Shown here in pieces: positions 18,087 to 28,571 of a DNA stretch of 64,000 nucleotides. Every line of letters starts with the position of its first letter. Position 1 is the first letter of the stretch. The notes under the pieces were generated by a model. That model saw only the letters and a list, made by a program, of their open reading frames with translations, was not told the DNA's origin and did not search any database. A program made the translations under genes and the position numbers. The stretch comes from Bacillus sp. CECT 9360 (GTDB lineage Bacteria > Bacillota > Bacilli > Bacillales > DSM-1321), in assembly GCF_918741275.1 (NCBI RefSeq), contig NZ_CAKKNA010000017.1:1-64000 (forward strand), in the 5' to 3' direction.

Positions 18087-21000
18087 TTTTCAATCCTCGC
18101 TCGCATGAAAGATGCGACTGATGAATACAAAAGAGATTACAAATTTACTAGGATCTCAATCCACGCATCCATAAAGGATGCGACCAAACACGGATACGAA
18201 CGAGAGAAGCTCTGGCAAATTTCAATCCTCGCTTCCATGAAAGAAGCGACGAAACAAGAAATCACAAAAGCAGAATTGGCCATATTTCAATCCACGCATC
18301 CAGGAAGGATGCGACCCCTCCTCGGAAACTTAATAACTCAACCATTCGATTTCAATCCACGCATCCACGAAGGATGCGACATGCTCAGATCGGCTGGATC
18401 CTTGATACATACAGATTTCAATCCACGCATCCACGAAGGATGCGACCCAGCAGTTAATCATTCAGTTTCCCGATATAGATATTTCAATCCACGCATCCAC
18501 GAAGGATGCGACGCAATGGGTTAATCATGGCCGCCTGTGCCATTTTAATTTCAATCCACGCATCCACGAAGGATGCGACGGGTTATATTTCTATTACAAT
18601 AAAGGGGGTATGGTAATTTCAATCCACGCATCCACGAAGGATGCGACCTCCATTTGCAATCTTGTATCGATCAATACTGTCCGATTTCAATCCACGCATC
18701 CACGAAGGATGCGACGTAAACAAATCAATCTTGTGGGCAATTCTTCATGATTTCAATCCACGCATCCACGAAGGATGCGACACGATTAGCCGAGGTATTA
18801 GCCCAAAACTGGGGATTTCAATCCACGCATCCACGAAGGATGCGACATTCTGCATTAATACGTTTGCAGGATTAAAGTCATTTCAATCCACGCATCCACG
18901 AAGGATGCGACCGGGAGTGGCAACCATCTTGAACCAGGAAAGATATATTTCAATCCACGCATCCACGAAGGATGCGACGGTCGATGACATTGGCTTAGTC
19001 AGTTCCCAAAATATTTCAATCCACGCATCCACGAAGGATGCGACACTCCGTTCGTGATCCGATCACAAAAATGGAAAAATTTCAATCCACGCATCCACGA
19101 AGGATGCGACATTATCGATATGCGTATTTGGAAATACCAAAAAAATTTCAATCCACGCATCCACGAAGGATGCGACATTGATTGCAACACGAGTCAAGTC
19201 TATTTAAATATTTCAATCCACGCATCCACGAAGGATGCGACATAGGTAATTTTAATATCTAGCGTGTAGTTCAAAATTTCAATCCACGCATCCACGAAGG
19301 ATGCGACGTTGCTATCCCTATCCATGACGGGGATGGGGTATTTCAATCCACGCATCCACGAAGGATGCGACGGTTAGCTGCTTGAGCGAGAACATCCGCA
19401 ACTCGGATTTCAATCCACGCATCCACGAAGGATGCGACAAGGATAGATATTCCCTCATTCACAACAAAAAAGATTTCAATCCACGCATCCACGAAGGATG
19501 CGACTGCATAGGTCGTCTTTTTAATTTCTATAAAAAGATTTCAATCCACGCATCCACGAAGGATGCGACTACAATAACGCAGCGGCCGCCATGAAGCGTA
19601 CAATTTCAATCCACGCATCCACGAAGGATGCGACCGGGGGATTCCGTTATTACTGGTATTACAAAGGATTTCAATCCACGCATCCACGAAGGATGCGACG
19701 CCGGAATATAACATCACCACGGAACCGGCATATAATTTCAATCCACGCATCCACGAAGGATGCGACTTTATCGCCTTCATAAATTCTACTTCCTATCATT
19801 ATTTCAATCCACGCATCCACGAAGGATGCGACCTCCGGCTCTTACGGCTCTTCCGAAAGAGCAGTATGATTTCAATCCACGCATCCACGAAGGATGCGAC
19901 CAAGAAGGAATTTTCCATAAAAACATTAGATAAATTTCAATCCACGCATCCACGAAGGATGCGACTTATCATCGCAGACGATCGACTAGTATGGGTTAAA
20001 TTTCAATCCACGCATCCACGAAGGATGCGACCTGCACCGATTGCCAATACCTTGGGTTACTCACTCATTTCAATCCACGCATCCACGAAGGATGCGACTA
20101 TTATAAATAAACCTAATCATTATCACAAAAATATTTCAATCCACGCATCCACGAAGGATGCGACAAAAAGCCACCATATATGGATTTGGATGATTAGATT
20201 TCAATCCACGCATCCACGAAGGATGCGACGACTGCATCATCATCGGGGATAACACGTTATATGTATTTCAATCCACGCATCCACGAAGGATGCGACGGAA
20301 CGATATGAACAGGCGGTGCAGGACTTCGGTATTTCAATCCACGCATCCACGAAGGATGCGACTTATATCCAAAAACAATAAAAGCCCGTGCTGAATTTCA
20401 ATCCACGCATCCACGAAGGATGCGACCAGATCAACCTCCAAAGATTGTGGATGCCAACATATTTCAATCCACGCATCCACGAAGGATGCGACTTACTTTT
20501 CTCGATCGTATATAACTCACCATCAAATTTCAATCCACGCATCCACGAAGGATGCGACAATTACAGCAAATGATTAAAGATATTGAAGCAGGATTTCAAT
20601 CCACGCATCCACGAAGGATGCGACAGGGGGATACAAGCTTTATAAGCACCTCTCGAAAATTTCAATCCACGCATCCACGAAGGATGCGACTTTTCACAGA
20701 CTTCAAATCTGTAAGCAAATACGGATTTCAATCCACGCATCCACGAAGGATGCGACATCCACTGATGATATGGATTTTGTATTTATCAATATTTCAATCC
20801 ACGCATCCACGAAGGATGCGACGGTATTGGCTGATAATTCTTGCGCTTTGCTATTATTTCAATCCACGCATCCACGAAGGATGCGACAAAAATACACCTA
20901 CTGGGCAGGTGCTTCGGTTGTCGATTTCAATCCACGCATCCACGAAGGATGCGACAATAACGGCCGTAGCAAGCCGAAGTATGGAAACCATTTCAATCCA

Positions 21001-24000
21001 CGCATCCACGAAGGATGCGACTCAGGAGCCATCAAATACAATTCCGAAAGCAAGATTTCAATCCACGCATCCACGAAGGATGCGACTATTATGCAATACA
21101 CACATAAATTTGGTAAAGAGATTTCAATCCACGCATCCACGAAGGATGCGACGCGCGCAGCTGCGGATTCTAAGGAACTTATTGAGATTTCAATCCACGC
21201 ATCCACGAAGGATGCGACTACTGGCCCATCCAGCTTCTGCAGCTTACGGGTTATTTCAATCCACGCATCCACGAAGGATGCGACGCGGATTTTGATGTAG
21301 AGGATATGACCGTTGTTTTAGATTTCAATCCACGCATCCACGAAGGATGCGACGATGGCGGATTTTGACGCGGTCCGGACAGCGATATTTCAATCCACGC
21401 ATCCACGAAGGATGCGACGCCCGCCCAAACATGGTATTGGTCTGAATTGGTGATTTCAATCCACGCATCCACGAAGGATGCGACACGAAAGCCATCGCAC
21501 TTTTGGGTGTGCCTGAAATTTCAATCCACGCATCCACGAAGGATGCGACTCGAGGCACTTGGTCTCTATCGGGATACGAAAGGTATTTCAATCCACGCAT
21601 CCACGAAGGATGCGACTATGCGAGATATTGAAAGCGGATATGATGCAGATTTCAATCCACGCATCCACGAAGGATGCGACGGCAATCAATAGGTGATAAA
21701 ATCGCTTCTGTGGTATTTCAATCCACGCATCCACGAAGGATGCGACTAAAACTCCAGCCGCTCCAACGCTTACACAAGCAGATTTCAATCCACGCATCCA
21801 CGAAGGATGCGACCTAAGGCAGTACGCAAGGCCGAGCAAGTCCTCTCAATTTCAATCCACGCATCCACGAAGGATGCGACGAGATCTTCATGGACAATAT
21901 CCGGAAAGGGATTGAATTTCAATCCACGCATCCACGAAGGATGCGACATGGAGGGGTTTACTGCAGGTTTAATTGCTGGAGATTTCAATCCACGCATCCA
22001 CGAAGGATGCGACTACTGCTCGGCACGCTGGAGGTCAAAAAAGCGAAATTTCAATCCACGCATCCACGAAGGATGCGACTTCCTCAAAAACTGTTCATTG
22101 ATCACATTAATCATTTCAATCCACGCATCCACGAAGGATGCGACAAGAATGTAGTGTCTTAGCAATAAGAGGTAGGACATTTCAATCCACGCATCCACGA
22201 AGGATGCGACCTTTCCCCCTAAAATAAAAAGCGACTCCTGAGTGATTTCAATCCACGCATCCACGAAGGATGCGACATTACTGACGACAATTGCTGTCAT
22301 AGGTTTGGTATTTCAATCCACGCATCCACGAAGGATGCGACAATAAGTGATTTTTATATCCAGTGTATAGTTGAGCATTTCAATCCACGCATCCACGAAG
22401 GATGCGACACCGCATCGGATCCAATCGTTGCATTTACTGCCTATTTCAATCCACGCATCCACGAAGGATGCGACTCTTTCTTCCCAGCGTAGTCACTATA
22501 CACGTGAAATTTCAATCCACGCATCCACGAAGGATGCGACGCCGGCCAGTAGAGTGACTTATCTTTGCAGTATTATTTCAATCCACGCATCCACGAAGGA
22601 TGCGACATTTCACCTTGACCGCCTTGGTCGAGTGGTTTAATTTCAATCCACGCATCCACGAAGGATGCGACAGAAGGTGTTGACCTTACATGATCTAACT
22701 TTATATTTCAATCCACGCATCCACGAAGGATGCGACCATATCATTTTCCCCTTTTCTTTATCCCTTATCGATTTCAATCCACGCATCCACGAAGGATGCG
22801 ACCCCTGCCTTGTATACCATCATCAGTTCTTACATGATTTCAATCCACGCATCCACGAAGGATGCGACTTCACTCTGATTGGATGGATTATTCATCTTTC
22901 TCATTTCAATCCACGCATCCACGAAGGATGCGACGATGCAATAGGAAGTAAATTATATACAGCCGCAAATTTCAATCCACGCATCCACGAAGGATGCGAC
23001 TCGGTTGTGCTTGGAATACTTCATCAGCAGCAGGATTTCAATCCACGCATCCACGAAGGATGCGACACCAGCAAACAGTACATCTGTAGATAAATTAGCA
23101 GGATTTCAATCCACGCATCCACGAAGGATGCGACGAAAAGGTTCTCCACCTTATCGATGCCTATGATAATTTCAATCCACGCATCCACGAAGGATGCGAC
23201 ATCGCAAATCAGAGACAGCTTTACTATTATTCTTATTTCAATCCACGCATCCACGAAGGATGCGACGTGCCGACAAAGTTAATTCTTTGATAGGATTCAA
23301 TTTCAATCCACGCATCCACGAAGGATGCGACCCGGAGTCGGTTACAAAGCTTCTGCGGCCATATAAATTTCAATCCACGCATCCACGAAGGATGCGACTC
23401 ACATCCCGGGCATTTCACATAATCACCGACGTATTTCAATCCACGCATCCACGAAGGATGCGACAATAGCAGGAAAACGAGTCCTATTCCTAATAAAGAT
23501 TTCAATCCACGCATCCACGAAGGATGCGACATTAGCCGGTGGAGCAACATTTGAACATACGATATTTCAATCCACGCATCCACGAAGGATGCGACTTCAC
23601 TTCACATTGGTTTTCGTACTTTTCTTCAGAATTTCAATCCACGCATCCACGAAGGATGCGACGTAAATTTGATATTCTCTTATCCTTCGTTTCTTTATTT
23701 CAATCCACGCATCCACGAAGGATGCGACTATAAGAATCCGGTGAATGCTGTTCGATTTTTTATTTCAATCCACGCATCCACGAAGGATGCGACTTCATAA
23801 AAGCCTTGGTCAGTGGTGATTTTGAGGATTTCAATCCACGCATCCACGAAGGATGCGACTTTTCAGCTTCTTCTTTCACCGTTTTCCCATCGAATTTCAA
23901 TCCACGCATCCACGAAGGATGCGACGTCATTATGGATTGGACTCCACACGAATACTTACTATTTCAATCCACGCATCCACGAAGGATGCGACCTTCCACG

Positions 24001-25173
24001 ATTGGCGAGATTGCGAAATTTATTGTATTTCAATCCACGCATCCACGAAGGATGCGACCGGAACAAACGTAAAATTAACCGCAAATGGGCAGATTTCAAT
24101 CCACGCATCCACGAAGGATGCGACGTCACGCCTTATTTTATTGACTTGTTACCGGGAGAATTTCAATCCACGAAGGATGCGACGACACCCATAAACCGAG
24201 CTGAGTCGGTTATGACAATTTCAATCCACGCATCCACGAAGGATGCGACAGAACATATACACTAATCCGGCTGTTGCATCAGTATTTCAATCCACGCATC
24301 CACGAAGGATGCGACCCCATACCTCGACCTTTACTGTTTCCTCATCCAATATTTCAATCCACGCATCCACGAAGGATGCGACGACACCCATAAACCGAGC
24401 TGAGTCGGTTATGACAATTTCAATCCACGCATCCACGAAGGATGCGACTAGTCAATGAGAGAGAAATCATCGAAGCAACAGATTTCAATCCACGCATCCA
24501 CGAAGGATGCGACGTTTCTAGAGTGGACTAACAACATGATGAAAACATTTCAATCCACGCATCCACGAAGGATGCGACTGGCTATCAAGGTAATGTGGCG
24601 AATATCGAAAAAATTTCAATCCACGCATCCACGAAGGATGCGACAAGAGCATTTAGATGATAAAGGCCGCCGGATAGCATTTCAATCCACGCATCCACGA
24701 AGGATGCGACGATGAAATCTACTACACCGTCACGCTATGAGTCATTTCAATCCACGCATCCACGAAGGATGCGACGTGGAGCCATTGGTGGAGCATTTGA
24801 ACATACGATATTTCAATCCACGCATCCACGAAGGATGCGACGTTAGAACTTGACCATATTAACGTAAAAGATAATATTTCAATCCACGCATCCACGAAGG
24901 ATGCGACTTCACCTTGACCGCCCTGATCGAGTGGCTTAGAGCATTTCAATCCACGCATCCACGAAGGATGCGACAGGAACCGTTTGATAAATGCCCGGTT
25001 ATCTGCATATTTCAATCCACGCATCCACGAAGGATGCGACTACGTATACAAACCATTGACCTCGCAAATGAACTATTTCAATCCACGCATCCACGAAGGA
25101 TGCGACAGTGATGCAAAGCACAATCCCAAAAGGCTGCCAACATTTCAATCCACGCATCCACGAAGGATGCGAC
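18087..25173 (-). CRISPR. Type I-C CRISPR array, 108 repeats and 107 spacers
   Basis: I counted 108 repeats by hand. The 32-nt repeat begins ATTTCAATCC and ends GGATGCGAC on the plus strand, with a 7-bp stem CGCATCC / GGATGCG around ACGAA. Its reverse complement (GTCGC...TTGAAAT) is the usual type I-C orientation, so the crRNA strand is minus, like the cas genes. Spacers are 32-37 nt, mostly 33-35. About 103 repeats look identical. The exceptions are three degenerate repeats (18087-18118, 18153-18184, 18219-18250) and one point variant (18284-18315) at the leader-distal end, and a 24-nt repeat with an 8-nt deletion at 24160-24183. The leader lies at 25174-25340, next to cas2. No repeat contains a stop in any frame, which produces many spurious reading frames. 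Confidence 0.99.
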
Positions 25174-25340
25174 AGCGATTTTTGAACAAAATAATTTAAT
25201 AGTACATAATTTTGATCAAAAATACGCTATTTTCTTTAATTAAATAAAGAAAGCAATATAAAAAATATAATTATTGGTAATTAAACACAAGAATTCAGGT
25301 GCGAATGTTTCAGGAAATCTATGTGCACTATACATTCGCA
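25174..25340 (-). promoter_or_regulatory. CRISPR leader
   Basis: About 167 bp of very AT-rich DNA between cas2 and the first (newest) repeat. It contains the 12-bp palindrome TTTTGATCAAAA at 25210-25221 and a CTTTA/TAAAG dyad. It should contain the array promoter and the integration signals for Cas1-Cas2. I cannot single out a convincing -35/-10 pair. Confidence 0.75.
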
Positions 25341-25341
25341 C
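25299..25341 (-). other. Inverted repeat at the cas2/leader boundary
   Basis: GTGCGAATGT and ACATTCGCAC form a perfect 10-bp dyad (25299-25308 and 25332-25341) with a 23-nt loop containing GTGCAC. Its right arm reaches the first base of the cas2 stop codon. There is no T-run after it on the minus strand, so it is not a classical terminator. Confidence 0.6.
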
Positions 25342-25631
25342 TAAATTATTAGAGGACCTTCTAAATCGACTGATTCTTTCACGCCAATATGTTCTACCTT
25401 TGTCTTATAATTATTACCTAGCTGATAGAATCTGAGGCTATCTAGATCTTCGTCAATAATATCAGAAAGTTCTATTTTTAAAGTGGCAAATTGAGTTGCA
25501 TCTACAATGCATTCAAATACTGAATTCTGGACTCGCTGACCATAATTTTGACATACTTTCGAAACCTTCCGCAGTCTTTTTTGGCCTCCATTATTAACAG
25601 TACTTACATCATACGTAATTAACACTAACAA
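25341..25631 (-). CDS. cas2: CRISPR-associated endonuclease Cas2
   Basis: A 96-residue ferredoxin-fold protein starting MLVLITYDVSTVNNGGQKRL; the YDVS aspartate is the conserved Cas2 metal-site residue. With Cas1 it forms the spacer-integration complex. It lies 9 bp downstream of cas1, is last in the operon and is next to the leader. Length and sequence are typical of type I-C Cas2. Confidence 0.97.
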   Translation of the reverse strand: MLVLITYDVSTVNNGGQKRLRKVSKVCQNYGQRVQNSVFECIVDATQFATLKIELSDIIDEDLDSLRFYQLGNNYKTKVEHIGVKESVDLEGPLII

Positions 25632-25640
25632 ATGCTACAC

Positions 25641-26672
25641 CTACTTCCATAAAAATGGTGGGTACTCATCTAAGTCATTACGTAAATAACGGGCCAATAA
25701 TAAAGCTTGTGCATGTGGTACTAATCCCCAGGATATTTTTTCTCCTAGATATGGATGAGTTATCTTTTCTTGCTTTTTATTTTGCCAGGCCGCTAAAAAT
25801 TTCTTTCTTGCGTCGTCCGTCATAATCACTGCTCCATTTTCCTTTTTTAGAAAATCATCCTTGTTCAGGACTTTTTTATTGATTAATGACAAGACAAACC
25901 TATCTGCATAGACACCTCGCAGCTCTTCCATAACATCTAAGGCTAAAGATACTCTTCCAGGCCGGTCTCGATGAAGAAAGCCGACATACGCATCCAGTCC
26001 AACTCCTTCTAGCGCAGATGCCATATCATTGGCTAATAACGTATAAGCAAATGATAACATAGCATTCACATTGTCTAACGGTGGTCTCCGAGAGCGCATA
26101 TTAAAATAAAAATCCTCATTTTGCTGTAATATCATTTGATTAAACAATTTATTGTAACTAATCGCAGCCTGGCCCTCTAAACCTCGTAGTCTTTCTAAAT
26201 CTTCACAGATCCTTACCTCAAGAATAATAGAAGATAAACGTTGCGATATTTCTTTAAATTGTGCGACATCTATTCGTAAAGGATAATCCCTTGTCATTCT
26301 TTCGATGATCCATTTATTATTGTAAATCTTTCCAATAATAAAATTACGCGCAATCTTTGCTGACTCAGCCTCATCATCTGATACACCATATTGTTTCTTT
26401 CTTAGAACTACGTTACCCTTACTTTTTCCGATTACTCGTGCAAGAAATCTTCCGTTCATTGTTAGAAAAACTAATGAAATATTTCTTTCTGCACAATACC
26501 CCATTAAAGCCGGACTTGCACCCGTATAACCAAAGGATACAACCGATTCTAAATTATGAAGAGGAAGCCTCCCCAATTTTTCCTGTTCCTTGAGAAGGAC
26601 AATATTATCGCCGTCTAACGATAAATAAACGTCTGGCTGTGTAATAAATAACGTATTAAGAAGTTTTTTCAT
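25641..26672 (-). CDS. cas1: CRISPR-associated integrase Cas1 (type I-C)
   Basis: A 343-residue spacer integrase. The catalytic-domain motifs are LRGLEGQAAISYNKLF (the metal-binding Glu, about 164-179) and VGFLHRDRPGRVSLALDVMEELR-type sequence with the conserved His and Asp (about 233-255). The N-terminal beta domain begins LFITQPDVYLSLDGDN. Its ATG overlaps the cas4 stop by 4 nt. Normal length, no disruption. Confidence 0.97.
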   Translation of the reverse strand: MKKLLNTLFITQPDVYLSLDGDNIVLLKEQEKLGRLPLHNLESVVSFGYTGASPALMGYCAERNISLVFLTMNGRFLARVIGKSKGNVVLRKKQYGVSDDEAESAKIARNFIIGKIYNNKWIIERMTRDYPLRIDVAQFKEISQRLSSIILEVRICEDLERLRGLEGQAAISYNKLFNQMILQQNEDFYFNMRSRRPPLDNVNAMLSFAYTLLANDMASALEGVGLDAYVGFLHRDRPGRVSLALDVMEELRGVYADRFVLSLINKKVLNKDDFLKKENGAVIMTDDARKKFLAAWQNKKQEKITHPYLGEKISWGLVPHAQALLLARYLRNDLDEYPPFLWK

Positions 26673-27340
26673 TCATTGATCTTCCCTTCAATATAACTGC
26701 TTACAGACCGCTTATTCATTAATTTAGGCAAGCAAATATTTTCAAGGGAACAGTTTTTGCAAAAGGATCCTGTTTTTACTTTAGGTGTATACTTGCGATT
26801 ATGATATTCGTGCATTTCCGCGACAATTGACCTGACTTTATTCTTATGATCTACTGTTAGCGATACTTCAACTCTATGTTTTATTTCATTATAAAACATA
26901 AAACCTTTGCTTATTTCACAAAGCAGCATTTCCTCTAAACACATAGCTTGGGCTGTTAATTGTAATATATCTGAATCGTTCATTTTTGGCTTTCCGCGCT
27001 TATATTCGATAGGATAAGGTAAGTACTTTCCTTCAGCACCTTGTATTTCAACGCCGCGGTTATCTTGAATAAACTCTACTACATCACAAATACCTGTTAT
27101 TTTAAGTTCATTTGACTTTACAGGCATCGCACGAACAATGAGTTTATCCCCACGTTTCTCTCTTACAAATGGCTTGTCAGCTTTTCGGTGGAGATGTTGA
27201 CCTTCCACCGTCTTAACATTTTCTTCCCACTGCTGTTCAATGTGAATGAGAGCCCACTGGCGTCGACAAAATTGAAAATGCTGAATGCCCGATAGCATCA
27301 AATAACTGTCTTCGTCATTATAGTCCATTAATGACTTCAA
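26669..27340 (-). CDS. cas4: CRISPR-associated exonuclease Cas4
   Basis: A 223-residue Fe-S nuclease that trims prespacers and selects the PAM during adaptation. One cysteine is in FQFCRRQWALIHIEQQW (about 24), and three are in the C-terminal FCKNCSLENICLP (about 194-206). The PD-(D/E)xK core appears as CDVVEF and YPIEYKRGKPK. The frame overlaps cas7 by 23 nt, so the true start may be the internal Met at codon 5. The nuclease and cluster residues all look intact. Confidence 0.95.
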   Translation of the reverse strand: MKSLMDYNDEDSYLMLSGIQHFQFCRRQWALIHIEQQWEENVKTVEGQHLHRKADKPFVREKRGDKLIVRAMPVKSNELKITGICDVVEFIQDNRGVEIQGAEGKYLPYPIEYKRGKPKMNDSDILQLTAQAMCLEEMLLCEISKGFMFYNEIKHRVEVSLTVDHKNKVRSIVAEMHEYHNRKYTPKVKTGSFCKNCSLENICLPKLMNKRSVSSYIEGKINE

Positions 27341-28175
27341 CCTTCAAACCATCTAATTCATTAACCGTAATAGTATAATCGTTAATTGTCTTTGGCTCTT
27401 CAATTTCCGGCTTAATATCGAGTAACCGATGGACTTTAGCAGATGAGTATTGCCCGAGCTTTGAATTGTGCTCCCACCAGCACACTTTATGAACTTCCAT
27501 ACTTCCATCAGGTCGGGCAGCTGATGTATCATTTTCAAACAGGGTGACAAGTGCATTTTTTATTTTTTCCGCATCCTGATTGGTGAAACCAGTTTTTTCT
27601 GCAAGTTGGGTGTTAATGCTTCCATAAAAAACGTAAACCCCAAAATCGACACGATGTTTCATTCCCATTGTATCTGAACCTCTCTCCTTCCCAGGTTCAG
27701 AGTTAACGCTTTTGGTAATTTGCATACTGGTAATATCGATTGGATTAACACTTGTTGCCGTATGAATAGATACAGGGCCTCTTACACCAACGGACACACC
27801 TTTACCATTGCCTTTAAAGGCAAAAACCTGGCCAAAGCTTCTCACATCCATCCATTCTTTACATGCAAGCATTGCAAATTGTTCACTTGAACTGTCTTTT
27901 GATTTCAATATTTTTTCCAGTTCTGGATTTCCGTCAGCTCTCTCCCTTAAACTATTAAATTGATCTGCCTTTCTATCATTGGATTGGACAAAAATAGATT
28001 CCTCCATATCCTGAAGCCGATTTCTAATTTTCCTTTTGATCGCTACATCAGAAATTTCTCCATGCCCATCATAATTTTGTCTCGGACGATTTCCATTCAG
28101 CGGATCCCCATTAGGATTGGCCTTCGTTACGGATAATACAACAGCAAAATCAATTTTATGATCTAATATTGTCAT
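27318..28175 (-). CDS. cas7: Cascade backbone subunit Cas7 (Csd2), type I-C
   Basis: A 285-residue RAMP protein that polymerises along the crRNA spacer. The start DHKIDFAVVLSVTKANPNGDPLNGNRPRQ-type region is the typical Csd2 N-terminus (NGDPL near 21-25), followed by GEISDVAIKRKIRNRLQD. The middle part has DVRSFGQVFAF and GVRGPVSIHTATSV. It lies 15 bp downstream of cas8c. Confidence 0.96.
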   Translation of the reverse strand: MTILDHKIDFAVVLSVTKANPNGDPLNGNRPRQNYDGHGEISDVAIKRKIRNRLQDMEESIFVQSNDRKADQFNSLRERADGNPELEKILKSKDSSSEQFAMLACKEWMDVRSFGQVFAFKGNGKGVSVGVRGPVSIHTATSVNPIDITSMQITKSVNSEPGKERGSDTMGMKHRVDFGVYVFYGSINTQLAEKTGFTNQDAEKIKNALVTLFENDTSAARPDGSMEVHKVCWWEHNSKLGQYSSAKVHRLLDIKPEIEEPKTINDYTITVNELDGLKVEVINGL

Positions 28176-28190
28176 CTTCTTTCTCCTCCT

Positions 28191-28571
28191 TTAGTTGGTT
28201 GCTACCTCTTTCGCATCATTGGTTTCTTTTTTCTGATATAACTCATGCCGCTGACTGTAAAACCCTAATAAATATTTGCCGGATAACGGTTTATTATTAA
28301 AATCCTCAATATTCATTTTAGAGGCCACTTCATCTATTAACTTCGATAAATATAATCCTTTTGTTCCCAGCCTTGCTTGATATGGCTGAAGGCTTTCTTG
28401 AATCGTCTTCCATGTTCTTGCAGGATGCTTGGAAAATGAATTCATATAACGAATTGCATTGCTTGCACGTGTTTCCTCAGAGCCAAGTGCACGTCTTTCC
28501 AAGACATCTGCAATAGCCAACAACCGGCCAAACAAATAATCACGGTCATTATTCTCTATATCTAAAGCCAC
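28191..28571 (-). CDS. Internal small subunit Cas11c, translated from within cas8c
   Basis: An in-frame GTG at 28571 is preceded by a strong ribosome binding site GGAGGG (28579-28584) at 7-nt spacing, inside cas8c. Translation from it gives the last 126 residues of Cas8c (starting VALDIENNDRDYLFGR), all predicted helical. Type I-C systems are known to make Cas11c from an internal site of cas8c at about this position and size (about 120 residues). The site here was found by reading the sequence; expression is inferred. Confidence 0.75.
   Translation of the reverse strand: MALDIENNDRDYLFGRLLAIADVLERRALGSEETRASNAIRYMNSFSKHPARTWKTIQESLQPYQARLGTKGLYLSKLIDEVASKMNIEDFNNKPLSGKYLLGFYSQRHELYQKKETNDAKEVATN

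Noticed and set aside
18087-25173. Spacers that target genes inside this window
   Set aside because: Scanning by eye I found no spacer matching genes here, but this is not a reliable search and needs an alignment program.
18105-25199. Many open frames of 60-250 codons on both strands with repeating motifs such as ISIHASTKDAT, FNPRIHEGCD, SHPSWMRGLK
   Set aside because: They are translations of the CRISPR repeat, which has no stop codon in any frame; they have no ribosome binding sites and no family.
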